DNA of 64,000 nt from Kudoa neothunni (taxonomy: Eukaryota; Cnidaria), in contig OZ199838.1 of assembly GCA_964304625.1 (NCBI GenBank), positions 7,936,001 through 8,000,000 of the forward strand, read 5' to 3'. This document shows, piece by piece, positions 39,106 through 50,237 of the stretch; position 1 is the first letter of the stretch; the number at the start of each line of letters is the position of its first letter. The notes below the pieces were generated by a model. It saw only the letters and a list, made by a program, of their open reading frames with translations. It was not told where the DNA came from and made no database searches. The translations under genes and the position numbers were made by a program.

Positions 39106-40126
39106 TGCCTAAAGTACGGTATAAGGACACTTTTCGGCATCTGTCGTGACACATCGGATCTAAAGTAAAACGCCCAATATAAAACAATTTAAATATACTT
39201 CATTAATTATTATAAAGAAAATTGATAAAATATTATAAGAGGAAATTTCTTTGAAATAATTACAAAATTGGAGGGAAAAAATTCCGATTTTGTATTGGTG
39301 ATGCATCTGAATTTGTGTGTGGTTGTATCTTGAATGACCTCTTTTTGATTTATATTAACACACTTGACAGTCTTAAACTTGATAATATGTTTCGTGCAGC
39401 CGTTATCATTAAATAAGTGGGTTAAATTACGATAAGAAGGCTATTTGTCCATCCACAGAGTTAATCTCTATTACAATTTTGAGATACATTTCTTCAAGAA
39501 TGACTTGGATGCATTTCTCAGCAAGGACATGGAAAAAGTTGGCACTAGAATTAATCCCGCCCGATCCTAATATTCTGGTTTATGAGGACCTTCCTACAAT
39601 AAACTTTTCGTTTACAAACTTGAGATTCATTTATTTTCTCAATCACATCAACACCAACAATAAGGACCCGTTAATAATGAAATATTCCGTATAAATTTCT
39701 CTTATGTAGTTTTTCTATCCATATTTGATTTCTCGTGACGATATTTTTGTTTGTTTCGTTAACATTCCATTAATTTCAAATACATCACGAAAAATATTTT
39801 CCATAATGACAATTTAGCACCATAAAAAATGATCTTATCTTAACGTAAACCTGTTTCTTTCATTAATAAGATCAAAACACACGGTCATTCATTACGTTAA
39901 ATTGTTTCAACGCCATAACTTGGTGACATTGGCAACAATCCCTCGTTTTAGGAATCAACTCAACATGTTGTAAAATTCAATAAATTTGTTATTATAATTT
40001 TTAAACTTTAAAACAGCCTCTAGAAACCAATCGCCAATAAATAAGGAAGTCAAGTTCATATTTCCGGTCAAATTCGCGGACACTTCCGACTGACGTCGAA
40101 AAGTGTTCATATACCGTACTTTGGCC
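39106..40126. mobile_element. TIR element of unknown superfamily
   Basis: GCCTAAAGTACGGTATAAGG at the left and, in reverse, GGCCAAAGTACGGTATATGA at the right form inverted ends of about 35-40 bp, both continuing as ACACTTTTCG. The 1-kb interior has one protein-like plus-strand stretch (HFFKNDLDAFLSKDMEKVG near 39490) that I do not recognise. No target duplication is clear. Confidence 0.6.
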
Positions 40127-40536
40127 GGATATTGCGGCTACATACATGGATAGACATTGATTAATTCGTTTTAACGAATAAATACGTAATTTTACAAAAT
40201 GTCTAATATTTGTTTTTTATTTTTTATATGTACTGAAAGAAAATGAAAGCTCCAATATAAACTTTAACAATATAAATCTTATGCATGTACAGTTGGAATA
40301 CAATGAGGCATTCTCATTAATTATATCACTAAGGACTCTACGTACTTTCACATAGATTAAACTAATTTTAAAAATAAAAAATTTTTAAAACATACTAATG
40401 AAACGCGCTTAAAAATAAAAACTACGTGAAAGACAAAAAAATGTTACGTAGAGTACGCAGTGTGTAAAATCGGCTGCCCAATGTATAGATCCCAATAAAA
40501 TTAGAATCATTTAAACCAACCCGATTCTCTATTTAA

Positions 40537-42819
40537 CCCTCCAACGGGCTTTGGGGTAAAAAAGACCCCAGATTTTTTTAATTTAATGTATGCAGAAAAT
40601 TATTATAAACTTATGAGGAAAATGTGGGAAAATTCTGCCTAAGTAACGCTGAGAAAACAATCAATTACTTCATAATTAATCTTCAGTAATCCTCCTCGGC
40701 GAGATTAAGCAGATATCGCGATAAATCGTTTTTATAACGTATAATATGTTTAGTCTTATTTGAAATAATGAAAAATAACATTTTAGCAAAAAATAAAAGA
40801 TAAAATATTTTCAAGGGTCCCTAATAAATTTGGTTTTTAATAGCTAGCAATTTAGACATTTATTTGACGAATGGGCGCGACAATAGAAACTTCCACATTT
40901 TGAGCATTTGGATGAGGTTTTCTTATCGTTTTCACGAGGAAAATGTTCACATCTTCGCTTAGAAGTATTTGAATCTGCATAGTTGTATGTTTCCATAGAA
41001 GTTGGATGAGATCTTTTTAAACATTTTTTCATATGGGAATTTCTTTCCAAAAGAGGTTTATACAACTCTCCAGCCATTTCTTTCAGAGAATCACGTCTCA
41101 ATTTTGTGGAATCGTTAAATATATGTTTATATAGACAAAATGAATTTATCAAAGTCAAATCCAACATATTATAAAAGACCACCATGGGCCAGCGTCGATT
41201 AAATCTGCGGACCGAGACGGAAGCCAACATCCAATCCACGGTATCTACTCCTCCTTTGGAACCATTATAATCCACTATTGTTTCAGGCTTTTGTTTATGT
41301 GTATCGTTGGTTATGTTGGTGTTGGTTGTTCCTGAGGATAGGAGAATCACTGCTCTTCTTCTTTTGTTGACATATAAAGTGATCATATATTTATCAAAAA
41401 ATATAAACATAGTGCTGAATAAGGAACGATTTCTAGACGGAAGAACACACGGTGGTAAATCTCTCTTATTGTGTCGAATTGTTCCAAGATATGTCAGACG
41501 TTTGTCTAACAGCTTCTCGGCTAGTCTAAGGGAAGAGAAAAAATTATCTGCAACTATAGTTCTTCCTGAGTTATACAAGGGAGCTGTAAGGGAAAACACA
41601 ATATTCTCACCAACACCATAGTTTTGGCTAGCTCGAGTTCCGTTCTTTCCTAGATAGGGAAAAATGTTTACAACATATTTGTGGACTGGATCGACAGCTA
41701 GGAAAAACTTTGCGCCATATTTCGCCGGCTTCATCGGCATATATTGTCTAAATGAGCATCTTCCTCTAAACGAGACTAACTGCTCGTCAACGGTGACATT
41801 TTCACCGGGAAAAAAACATATAGGTAGAGTCTGGATCCACATGTTCCATATGTTGCGAATTGGACAAAATTTATCCAATTCTCTTCTTTCAGATCTGGTG
41901 CTTGGATTGTCAAAACGAATACATCGTAGAATTTGGCGAAAACGATTAAATGAAAAGATTTCGCGATACATCTCTCTCCCTTCCTTTATACTAAACATTT
42001 CTAAAAGAGGTTGCTCTCTGTCTTTGTAGACAGCTATCAAAATTAGTGTTCCGAAAAATCCTCTTAATTCAACGTCGTCTAAATCATTCCATAAATCAGA
42101 AAGGTGTAATTTCCCGTGAACGTTTGTTTGTCTTATTATTTCCTGGCAAATTTCATTAGTGAAGAATACAAAAAAACAGTCAAACACGTTTTTGACTCCT
42201 TGTATGCAATAAGCTGTTGGCCCAGGACGAGGATTCATAATATTCTCCTTCAGCGTTTTTGATGGAGGTGGCTTATTCAATGTCCAAAGTATTCCGCTTT
42301 TGCTTTTCGTAGAATCCGCAGGATGTTCGCAATCTGATGTATCATCAGATTCTTCGGAATATTCAAGAACGGTTTCAGCAATGTCGCTACTTAAAGGTTG
42401 ATATTCATCGCTAAAATCCTCAGATGGCGCCATGATTATCTCAATGTGCACAACAAACGATAAAATTGGTGTATATTTCGCGTTAACCCTCATATACGGT
42501 CCTAAGGCTTAAATTATCTATAGCTTATTTTGTAGGGGATTATTTATTCCTAGCATACGCGGTTAATATGTTAATTTTGCTTGTATTTAGCTAATAAGCA
42601 TAGACCTTGCGGTATTCATATAAACGATGGCTTACGATATGTTGTGACCCACATACTTAATCGGATTACGGTGGATTATTGATTGATTAATAATTGCTAA
42701 ATTTCTCAGTAATTATTAGGCAGATTTTTTTTAATTTCCTAATCATCTTATAATAATTTTCTACATACATTAAATCAAAAAAATCTGAGGTCTTTTTTAC
42801 CCCAAAACCCGTTGGAAGA
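40537..42819 (-). mobile_element. piggyBac element, nearly complete
   Basis: The left end follows a TTAA (40533-40536) and reads CCCTCCAACGGGCTTTGGGG. The right end in reverse reads TCTTCCAACGGGTTTTGGGG, and TAAA stands at the expected TTAA. Arms of about 40 bp include the shared TAAAAAAGACC. The element is about 2.28 kb and encloses one long minus-strand open frame. Confidence 0.88.
40844..42493 (-). CDS. piggyBac transposase, open frame
   Basis: A single uninterrupted frame of 549 codons. The likely start is the second Met (42433, MAPSEDFSDEYQPL), giving 529 residues with an acidic, Ser-rich N-terminus. The three catalytic Asp blocks are present: NVTVDEQLVSFRG, RTIVADNFFSSLRLAEKL and GSKGGVDTVDWM, plus RRWPMVVFYNMLDL. 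The C-terminus has the Cys/His-rich domain (CSKCGSFYCRAHSSNKCLNC) that binds the element ends. It catalyses precise cut-and-paste at TTAA. There are no introns, unlike the host genes and the Tc1-like gene here. It could be an active transposase, or a recently arrested one. Confidence 0.93.
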   Translation of the reverse strand: MRVNAKYTPILSFVVHIEIIMAPSEDFSDEYQPLSSDIAETVLEYSEESDDTSDCEHPADSTKSKSGILWTLNKPPPSKTLKENIMNPRPGPTAYCIQGVKNVFDCFFVFFTNEICQEIIRQTNVHGKLHLSDLWNDLDDVELRGFFGTLILIAVYKDREQPLLEMFSIKEGREMYREIFSFNRFRQILRCIRFDNPSTRSERRELDKFCPIRNIWNMWIQTLPICFFPGENVTVDEQLVSFRGRCSFRQYMPMKPAKYGAKFFLAVDPVHKYVVNIFPYLGKNGTRASQNYGVGENIVFSLTAPLYNSGRTIVADNFFSSLRLAEKLLDKRLTYLGTIRHNKRDLPPCVLPSRNRSLFSTMFIFFDKYMITLYVNKRRRAVILLSSGTTNTNITNDTHKQKPETIVDYNGSKGGVDTVDWMLASVSVRRFNRRWPMVVFYNMLDLTLINSFCLYKHIFNDSTKLRRDSLKEMAGELYKPLLERNSHMKKCLKRSHPTSMETYNYADSNTSKRRCEHFPRENDKKTSSKCSKCGSFYCRAHSSNKCLNC

Positions 42820-42824
42820 TAAAA

Positions 42825-43100
42825 ATTTTGTTCGATAAGAAATAATCAATATTCCACATAAAAATTTTTATAAATCTATTTATTAAAATAATTTAGGAAA
42901 TTAGACGAAATTTTAAGTATCCCAGATAATTATTAAATATTCTATTGACAAATTAAAAATGATAATGTTATATGACCAAGCAAATTGATTTCTGGCGCGA
43001 AGTTTTAATTCTATTTAAAACTTTTTTAACTCGATACGTGACAGGATAAAAAATAATAAACTATGTAAGATTCGGAGGATATAAAAATTTAAATTTTTAC
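42825..43100. other. No feature seen
   Basis: AT-rich sequence between the piggyBac and repeat A copy 3. Nothing recognisable on either strand. Confidence 0.5.
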
Positions 43101-43104
43101 AATA

Positions 43105-44190
43105 AATAGCATGAACTGCCACTGCCCGGCGTTGCTCGGTGAGGGTTTCGCGTAGAGACGTTTTGTAATACCATTCAAAAAAATATTGTATCAAATCGAT
43201 TCATTGAAGCAGTCAAACTAAATTTTTTTAAGCATCATACTTTGTCGATTTTGATTTCGAGATTTAAATCATGATCATTTCAGTGCAGGGTTGTATCAAT
43301 CCCGGTTTTTAATGAACAATTTCTTGTTCCCTAATCATTTAAACTCTCTTAAAGTGCAATCTAATACGTTATTTTGTGGCCGGGGATTTTTAAAGTCGAA
43401 TTCTGACTCAGCTTGGAAAATGTGAGCACTATTAACTTTAATGGATACAAAAATAGAAAATGTAATCGAGGTCGAAGAAAACATACAAAAACTAATTGAT
43501 ATTCCTCAAATTAATATCCTTTGGTCCACAAAAACTTTAATGCGCTTTTTCTAACAAATAATTTAAATAATCGGATGAAGTAAGCATACAACCATCTGCA
43601 CTAAATTCAATCACTGAAAGTTCAATATAACGGACGATTTAAATGAAATCTACGGACACGGTACATGCGCCGTAATGCTTCAATCTATCTGATTATAACA
43701 CGCGTAACCAACTCAATAATAATGCAAATATTGACATTTTTTTATATCCACACCTATTAATCGAGCCTTCAAAATGTGTTTATCAAGTCAATTACATTAC
43801 AACTCCCGACATAAGGAATTTATTTGCGTAAATAATAAAATGAACGCGTCAATCTTATACGTCAAGACAGATGATATCGCTTAACTGACGTTTAATAAAG
43901 TACATAAGGGAAAATGTTAATTTCAACCGACCTTCACCATGATATTAGCCTGTGTTAATCTTATTGTTGAACCCAAGTAATCCGATAAATAAACTTTGAA
44001 TAGACAAAATTACCATTTTCTAAACATTTTGGGGTATATTTGGAAATGTAAAAACGATTTAAAGATTTTTTAAAGCGTTGTGATTTTTAAATAATTTCAT
44101 AAATATCTCTCTATAAGGAAAAAAAAATTGGACACACATGCTTAGTTTTTATGCGCGTGCGTGTTTTATTTTCTTCATTTATATATTTGG
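43105..44190 (+). repeat. Dispersed repeat A, copy 3
   Basis: Same block order as the other two copies, from ACTGCCCGGCGTTGCTCGG to a GCGCGTGCGTG run with an AT-rich end. This is the most diverged copy. It has no open frame and the same orientation. Confidence 0.7.
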
Positions 44191-44199
44191 TTTTTTTCT

Positions 44200-45040
44200 A
44201 TCCTTATACATAAATTCTGTGCGTTTCAATGCATTATCGTAACTATCTGGTGAAGACCTAATTTAAGAATTCCAAATACAACTGAGTGTGAGTGGAAATC
44301 ATTTAGTCAAACAAACTTTGTTTTTGAGCCTATTCGATTCGTTTAATTTCAATTGATTGTATTACAGTCTTTCGTTAGATTTTTTAATAACACACAACAA
44401 CTATACCTAGATGAGGTTTTATTTTTATGTGCGACCACTTATCCATTAAAATTAAGAAAAATTAGTCAAATAATTAATATTTAATTTGTTTAGGTAATAC
44501 CTAAAATTAGGATTTTTCGAAAATTGATAACAAACACTTGTAATGATAACTTAACATTGGATATCACCAACATCAGATTCTTTTTTTTTAATTCAAGCAT
44601 TCAGAATTCAAACACAAAGATCTCTTCGTAATAATTCCGAAATTATTCATGAAGAAACTATGTATTGCCATTAAAAATGTTAAAAAATCCAGACTGCTGG
44701 TCTTAACAGGAGCATAACATTTAAAAATGTGTTCATTCTGATAAATTTTTAGCATGTTTTTTTAAGATCAATTTTTGCGTTACGTGGGCTTTAAGAATTA
44801 TTAAAATTTTTTGACAGTATCTTGCGTTTGGTGAACTTCTATTGAAGACATTTTATACTTGAAATAAAGCATTGTTCCAAGTATACAATTATCTACTCGA
44901 AGATTTCTCGTAACGAAATCTGTAACGATTAAATTCCATTTTTTTTCAATTTGCAAAACCTCCGTGTTGGGGTTGGGTATCGTGACCAACTGTACGATAT
45001 CTGTCAAGGAAACCGTTAACGATTTCAAGGGAACCAGAAT
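44200..45040. other. No clear feature
   Basis: One minus-strand frame of 80 codons (44801-45043) without recognisable motifs. It lies where the Gypsy element would continue, but does not look like integrase. The rest is AT-rich sequence. Confidence 0.4.
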
Positions 45041-45044
45041 CATC

Positions 45045-45184
45045 AGGCGGACCTACTCCGATTGCCAATAAGTGAATAATGCGGTTAACCACGAAACGGT
45101 ACACCTGGGACTTGGGTAAAATTCACATAGGAATACCCAAAGGTGAATGTACACATGTTTGGCAATCGGGTGTAGGGTCCGCCT
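45045..45184. mobile_element. 140-bp MITE at the edge of the Gypsy fossil
   Basis: AGGCGGACCTACTCCGATTG at the left end and, in reverse, AGGCGGACCCTACACCCGAT at the right end. The arms are imperfect, about 27 bp, around a short core. It lies directly after the RNase H end of the Gypsy fossil, where the element's similarity stops. Confidence 0.7.
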
Positions 45185-45189
45185 CACAG

Positions 45190-47610
45190 ATGCGTTATTT
45201 TGGCCTAACATTGCCATTCTCTCTTTTTTTGAGTCTTCTTCATTTTTTTCTCTCTTGTATTGAATAACAAAATCGAATTGTTTCATGGAAATGATCCATC
45301 TGGCGATTCTACCATGGCTATCTTTCGATTTGAAAAGGTACGTCAATAGATTGTGGTCGGTAATCACTGTGAATTTGTTCCCCAATAAGTATTTTCGAAA
45401 TACTTTGATTGCATAAACTATTGCTAGAGCCTCTTTTTCGTATGTGGAATAGCGCTTTTCTTGGTCGTTCAAAGTTCGACTTGCATATTCGATAACAACT
45501 TTGTTCCCACAATTCGTTTGCTCTAACACAACACCAATGGCAAAGTTTGAGGCATCCGTCGACACATAAAAAGGTTCAATTAGCTTTGGAAATGACAGAA
45601 TTGGTGGAGAAATGAGGCATCTGTTCAATTTATCAAAGCTATTTTGATGTTTATCTTCCTATGTATACTTGATGTTATTCTTACACAATGAGTACAAGTC
45701 TGACGCAACATAAGAAAATCCTGCAATATGTTTTCTACAATAGTTTGCTAGGCCAAGGAAAGATCTGAGTTCTTTCTGATTCTTTGGCGTAGGGAAGTTT
45801 TCGATGATCTTTGTCTTTTCTCTATCAACACTTATTCCACTTTTAGATAGTTCATGTCCAAGGTATTTCACTTTTTTTCATTGAAAACACATTTCTGTTC
45901 ATTAACCCTCAAATTGTGTTGATTTAACATTGAGAATATTTTCTCAAGATGCATCAAGTGTTCACTTTCAGACGTTGAAAAAACAATAATATCGTCAAGA
46001 TGTACATAGCAAAACTTTCCTATATATTTTTGGAAAATGTGTGTCATCGTTCTTTGAAAGAGGGCGGGAGTATTCACGAGACCAAAAGGAATTATTTTAA
46101 ATTCGAAATGCCCTTGGTGAGTTGAAAAAGCAGTTTTATATCTGCTACTTTGCTCCAATTCTAGGTGCCAATATCCACTCTTCAAATCAATCGTAGAAAA
46201 TACACTCGCATTTGACATGCTAGCAAATACATCAGACGGATTCGGAATAGGGAATTGCTCTTTCTCAGTGACTAGATTCAGTTTTCTATAGTCCACGCAA
46301 AGTCTATATTCGCCACACTTTTTCTTTACCCTAACAATAGGGGAATTGCACGAACTATTACTTCGGCACATCACTCCATTTTCCAAAATTTTTTCGGCTT
46401 GGACATCAATTTCGTGACGTAACTTGAATGGTTGAAATCTTGGTGGAACATAAATATAATTCTCAGAAGTTTTAATCATCATTTTTGGTAATTCTTTGGA
46501 TGTTGAATGTAATTTTTGATCAAAAATATTGGAGTATTTATGTTTCAATCGCGTGATATCAATCATATTTCTATTTATTTGACCACAAAGATTCGTATAT
46601 GACATTTCTGATAATGTCTCTACCAGTGATACAATTGTACACAAGTCCGTCAACAACCACAAGTTTGCAGTTTCGTGTCACACCAAAAAGTTTTATATCA
46701 GAGTTAACTTCACCAACAACTGTAATCGGCAAATTATTAGCAGTATAAAGGCGTGTGCAACATTTTTTTAGTTTCGATGGGTCAACAATTTTTGCAGATA
46801 TCAAAGAGCACCCAGAGCCAATATCTAAGAGTGCGTTTACTTTTCGGTTAAACAGTGTCAGCTCAACACAAAATTCATTCCTTTGACATAATACATTATC
46901 ATTTTCACTACTGTCAATAAGATTATTGATATTTCTCTTGGATCTACAGAATTTTGCAATGTGTCCAAGTTTCCCACACGACATTTAAGTTTTTTATAGC
47001 AATCATTTGCTACAGCTACATGGTTGGGTTTTCCACAAACGGAACATAACGGTCTTCTGTCACTTCTTTTGATAGCATTAACATCATCAATATTATCAGT
47101 TGTGGAATCAATGTATAGCTGTACTTTTTCGACAAATGTCCTGAGGTCATGATTGATCTCAGTCGCAACGATTGGTTTATAGACAGCTGGCACGAGTCGT
47201 AAAAGCTTTGGTCTAATGAAAAAAATTTGATCCTTTATCGTGGCATTTGGTTTGGCTTCGCATATCAACTGCATCAACCTGGTGGCATAGAGTTTGACAT
47301 CCTCCTCAGGTAGTTTTGACGCTTCCACGAATTCCGTCCAAATCCTTTCAGGACGTCTCAAAGATTTTTTATATTCATTTAGACATAATTTGAGAGCGTT
47401 GAAGGCTCCCAGCTCCATCTTGGACACTTCTGTAGGTATTACTTGGCTGCAAATGCTTTTTGGTATGCATAAAAGCAAATAGGCGTACGCTTGTTCAGCC
47501 GCTAAATTTTCAAGAAGAATCATAGCTTCCACTTCCTCTAATTGAGGTTCAATGAGTTTGTTTATTTTCATTTTTCTACCAATATAATTTTTTTTTAACC
47601 CTGTCACCAA
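45190..47610 (-). mobile_element. Ty3/Gypsy retroelement fossil, gag to RNase H
   Basis: Minus-strand parts in order: a gag region with a zinc knuckle (CSVCGKPNHVAVANDC, about 46860-47610), an aspartic protease region (NALLDIGSGCSLISAK, about 46600-46850), reverse transcriptase (VDYRKLNLV, then CYVHLDDIIVFS, about 45870-46660) and RNase H (TDHNLLTYLF, about 45260-45660). No integrase follows here and no LTRs were found. It is broken in several places, but long stretches are still readable, so it is of middling age. A 140-bp MITE sits at its 3' edge. Confidence 0.9.
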
Positions 47611-47740
47611 TATAAGACAGCGAAAGAAGACACAATTTGAAATAAGACAACAGGATTAACAAATCAACAAATATTTAGTACTGTTATTGTAAACATACTT
47701 ATTTGTTAATCCTTACACATATAATAAAATTAAAGATATT

Positions 47741-48092
47741 CCTGTTGACCCTTCATATCAACACCCTACGGTGAATCATTCCAAAAATTTTAAAGACGCA
47801 GTAACTAGAGTCCACACGAACCATGTGGAATGTTACTGGAAGAATTGTAAGAGAAAATTCAAAAGGATGGCAGGGGTCCAAACTGCCACTCTCGCAAGTC
47901 ATCATAATGAGTCTACGTGGCGTGAAATGTACACCTGTGGTGATGTGTCAGCTATGAATAATATTCTAACTCAGATATCATTAGAAACTATCTTTTAGTA
48001 TTTAGATTTGTACCTATTTATTGCAATCGCAAATATAAGATTAACGGATTATTATCGGATTACGCGGGGTCCACAATTCGACACCAGTGTCC
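47741..48092 (+). pseudogene. Merlin/ISXO2-type transposase C-terminus with terminal repeat
   Basis: The frame at 47771-47998 reads RVHTNHVECYWKNCKRKFKR, the catalytic-Glu block of the IS1595/Merlin group (H-T-N-x-I/V-E-x-x-W), then a SHHNESTWREMY block like the family's SHLDEFMWRE. Sixty-nine bases after the stop lies GGGTCCACAATTCGACACCA (48067-48092), matching the ends of the MITE at 1373-1756. Only the 3' end of the element survives; the 5' part is missing beside the Gypsy fossil. Confidence 0.75.
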
Positions 48093-48099
48093 TTTTCTC

Positions 48100-48980
48100 A
48101 TTAAAAAAATGTCGTAAAATTTTCTAAACGGAAGAAACATGAGTTCTTCTCAAGACGGAGGACGAAGCACCATATTAGAGAGATTACCATTAACGATTGT
48201 AATCTCTCTATTATGACGTTGGATTAGGGTGGTCCCAAAAACCCATACCAGAGATTTGCATGGTTTTTCTCCTCCATTGGAGTTAAAGTAAAAACTCATC
48301 TATGGCACTTTGAACAATTTCTCCGTTATCGTTGATACTTGATGTTCGGTTTTTGGAGAAATTCGATATTTTATGACGTTCCATGTATCTTCGAAGGGAT
48401 TTGTCGAATGTCCCAATTATAAAATCGAGTTGCGTTGATTTAACTCCAATCAACCGATAGTATCAAAATTCAATCACCTCATTTATTGATAACTTGCGCA
48501 AAGAAGAGAAAGTAGCATTGAAAAAGGATATTTTTTATACAACGCCATTGTTTGCGATCTACAGAGAATCCAATGTTTCCACAGTGAATACAATGGCTTG
48601 GTTTGTTTATTATCCGTTCATCCAATAGGAATTTTATTGCAGCATCTTCAGAATAGAAAATATTCGACAATTTCTTTACAGGAGGAATAATTTTTAATAG
48701 GAAAGACGGGGAGTCGCGGCGGTTTAGAGGCCCTTATGTGCAAAGCCAGCCAATATTGGATGTTTTGAAATTATAAATAATGACTTACACAATAAACAAC
48801 ATCTCATTGGAGTAGTCTTCTACCTCAAATTGATTAAGAAGTTAACATACGATGATCGGAAAAATTCGTAACTTTTTCCCGGCAAATTATAACGTTGAAA
48901 AATATAGCATTAAAGCGGAAAAAATATAAACTATTTAGAATTTAAATTATATACACAACGAAAGGAGGAAAACTAGAATT
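48100..48980. other. Merlin debris and 5' flank of the BCCIP gene
   Basis: A perfect 12-bp hairpin lies at 48177-48211 (TAGAGAGATTAC with its reverse complement). A Merlin N-terminal fragment lies at 48479-48670. A GC-rich patch is near 48705. Nothing else is recognised. Confidence 0.45.
48479..48670 (-). pseudogene. Merlin transposase N-terminal fragment
   Basis: This 63-residue minus-strand frame has AAIKFLLDERIINKPSHCIH and then CGN...KQWRCIKN. That is the N-terminal helix and Cys pair, with the RWRC-like element, of Merlin/ISXO2 transposases. Direction is opposite to the fragment at 47741-48092, so it is a separate copy. Decayed. Confidence 0.65.
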
Positions 48981-49015
48981 AAGTCATATGCGTGAGAACA
49001 TGCGCAGTAACGAGG

Positions 49016-50178
49016 ATGGACAATCCGTGGTCTTTCAACTGGGGAAAGCATTATAGACATTCGTTTGGAACTCGCTTTAAAAAATATCCAAGGCGTACAA
49101 AGAAACAAGAAAAATTTTCCAGAAAGTTAATTAAATCTCCGGCTATTAAAACAAACACAGAAACTCTTCAGTTTTCAAAAGAAATTAATATCGAATTTAA
49201 TGCAAGAGATCCAGTTGAATCCGATTTCCGCGGAATAAAAATATTCCTTGATCGGGTTCGCATAATTATAATATTTTCATTATTTATAAATACATTTTAG
49301 CTGTTTATTGGTTCTTCAATAAATACAATAGCACTTACACGGCAAATAATACAAGAGTCTGATGCGTCCCTTGTGCTTACGGTAAATTTGAAGCGCTTAT
49401 CATTATTTCGATACAATATAGAGCGACGATGATGACCAAATATTCGGATGTACTGCCGTAATATCATTGAACTCATCCCAAGTAATCCGTTAAATATGTA
49501 TATGTGACGATATTTTCTTAAATAGAATGATAACGAAGAGTGGATTAAAACCCGTAGAAAAATTTTAAAGAAAATCAGTGGGGTTCTAAAACCTAAAATG
49601 GATTCGGAAATGAGTTTAAAAAATCAACGAGTAGCTCTTGTTTTGAATGAAAGAATGATTAACATACCACCGCACATTTCACCTTTCATATTCAGCTCGA
49701 TTAGGTTGCTTTTTAAATTATTAGAAATCAAAATTTACCCCGTTTTGGCTTGTTTAGTCATGAACTTAATAATGCAAAATCGGAGGTAAAATCCAGTAAA
49801 GATACATCATCGATTTCATTATTGCTTAGAGTCCTAACAATGCATTTGACCTTTATGTAATTATAAGCAAAACCATTTATAGCAAACAGAAAAGGGAAGT
49901 GATAGAATTTTTAAACGAAGAAGAGGGCTTACTATACAAGGTATAGAAGAATTCAGAATTTAATATTAACTAAAAATATAACGTGTTATTTCACGTAGAT
50001 GGCAACATCTAATTCTACTGGGTTCTTTTTTGTAACCGAGTTTACTGGACCAGTATCGATTGGCGAAGAAAATGACGACGAAAAATCTGATAACAGCATA
50101 GAATGTTCTCGTCATATCTACCTCCTTGAGAAAAGTCAGTTTTTCAAGGGAGTTAGTGAGGTATTAAATTTTTATTAA
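49016..50178 (+). CDS. BCCIP: BCCIP/Bcp1 family protein
   Basis: Seven exons: 49016-49255, 49301-49381, 49422-49481, 49526-49704, 49758-49785, 49830-49940 and 49999-50178. They join in frame to 292 residues (human about 314-322). Introns are GT-AG, 40-58 nt. INIEFNAR...SDFRGIKIFL matches the start of the folded BCCIP domain. SDDDDQIFGCTAVISL matches the acidic-plus-strand block, and NERMINIPPHISPF matches the conserved LSERFINVPPQIA motif. The C-terminus HIYLLEKSQFFKGVSEVL matches the family end. BCCIP acts in the nucleus in ribosomal 60S export or assembly and, in animals, in BRCA2-linked repair. The basic N-terminus (residues 1-60) differs from the acidic human one, and the start codon is uncertain. 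The gene converges on POLH with 59 bp between stop codons. Confidence 0.87.
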
Positions 50179-50237
50179 CAATTTCAAATAACGCTTGTTA
50201 AAGATCGAGTCTCTACGTTCAAATATTGAGAAAGATG

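Noticed and set aside
41307-42029. Two plus-strand frames of 104 and 121 codons
   Set aside because: Antisense shadows of the piggyBac transposase.
44801-45043. 80-codon minus-strand frame as the missing Gypsy integrase
   Set aside because: None of the integrase motifs (zinc HHCC, HTDQG) are present.
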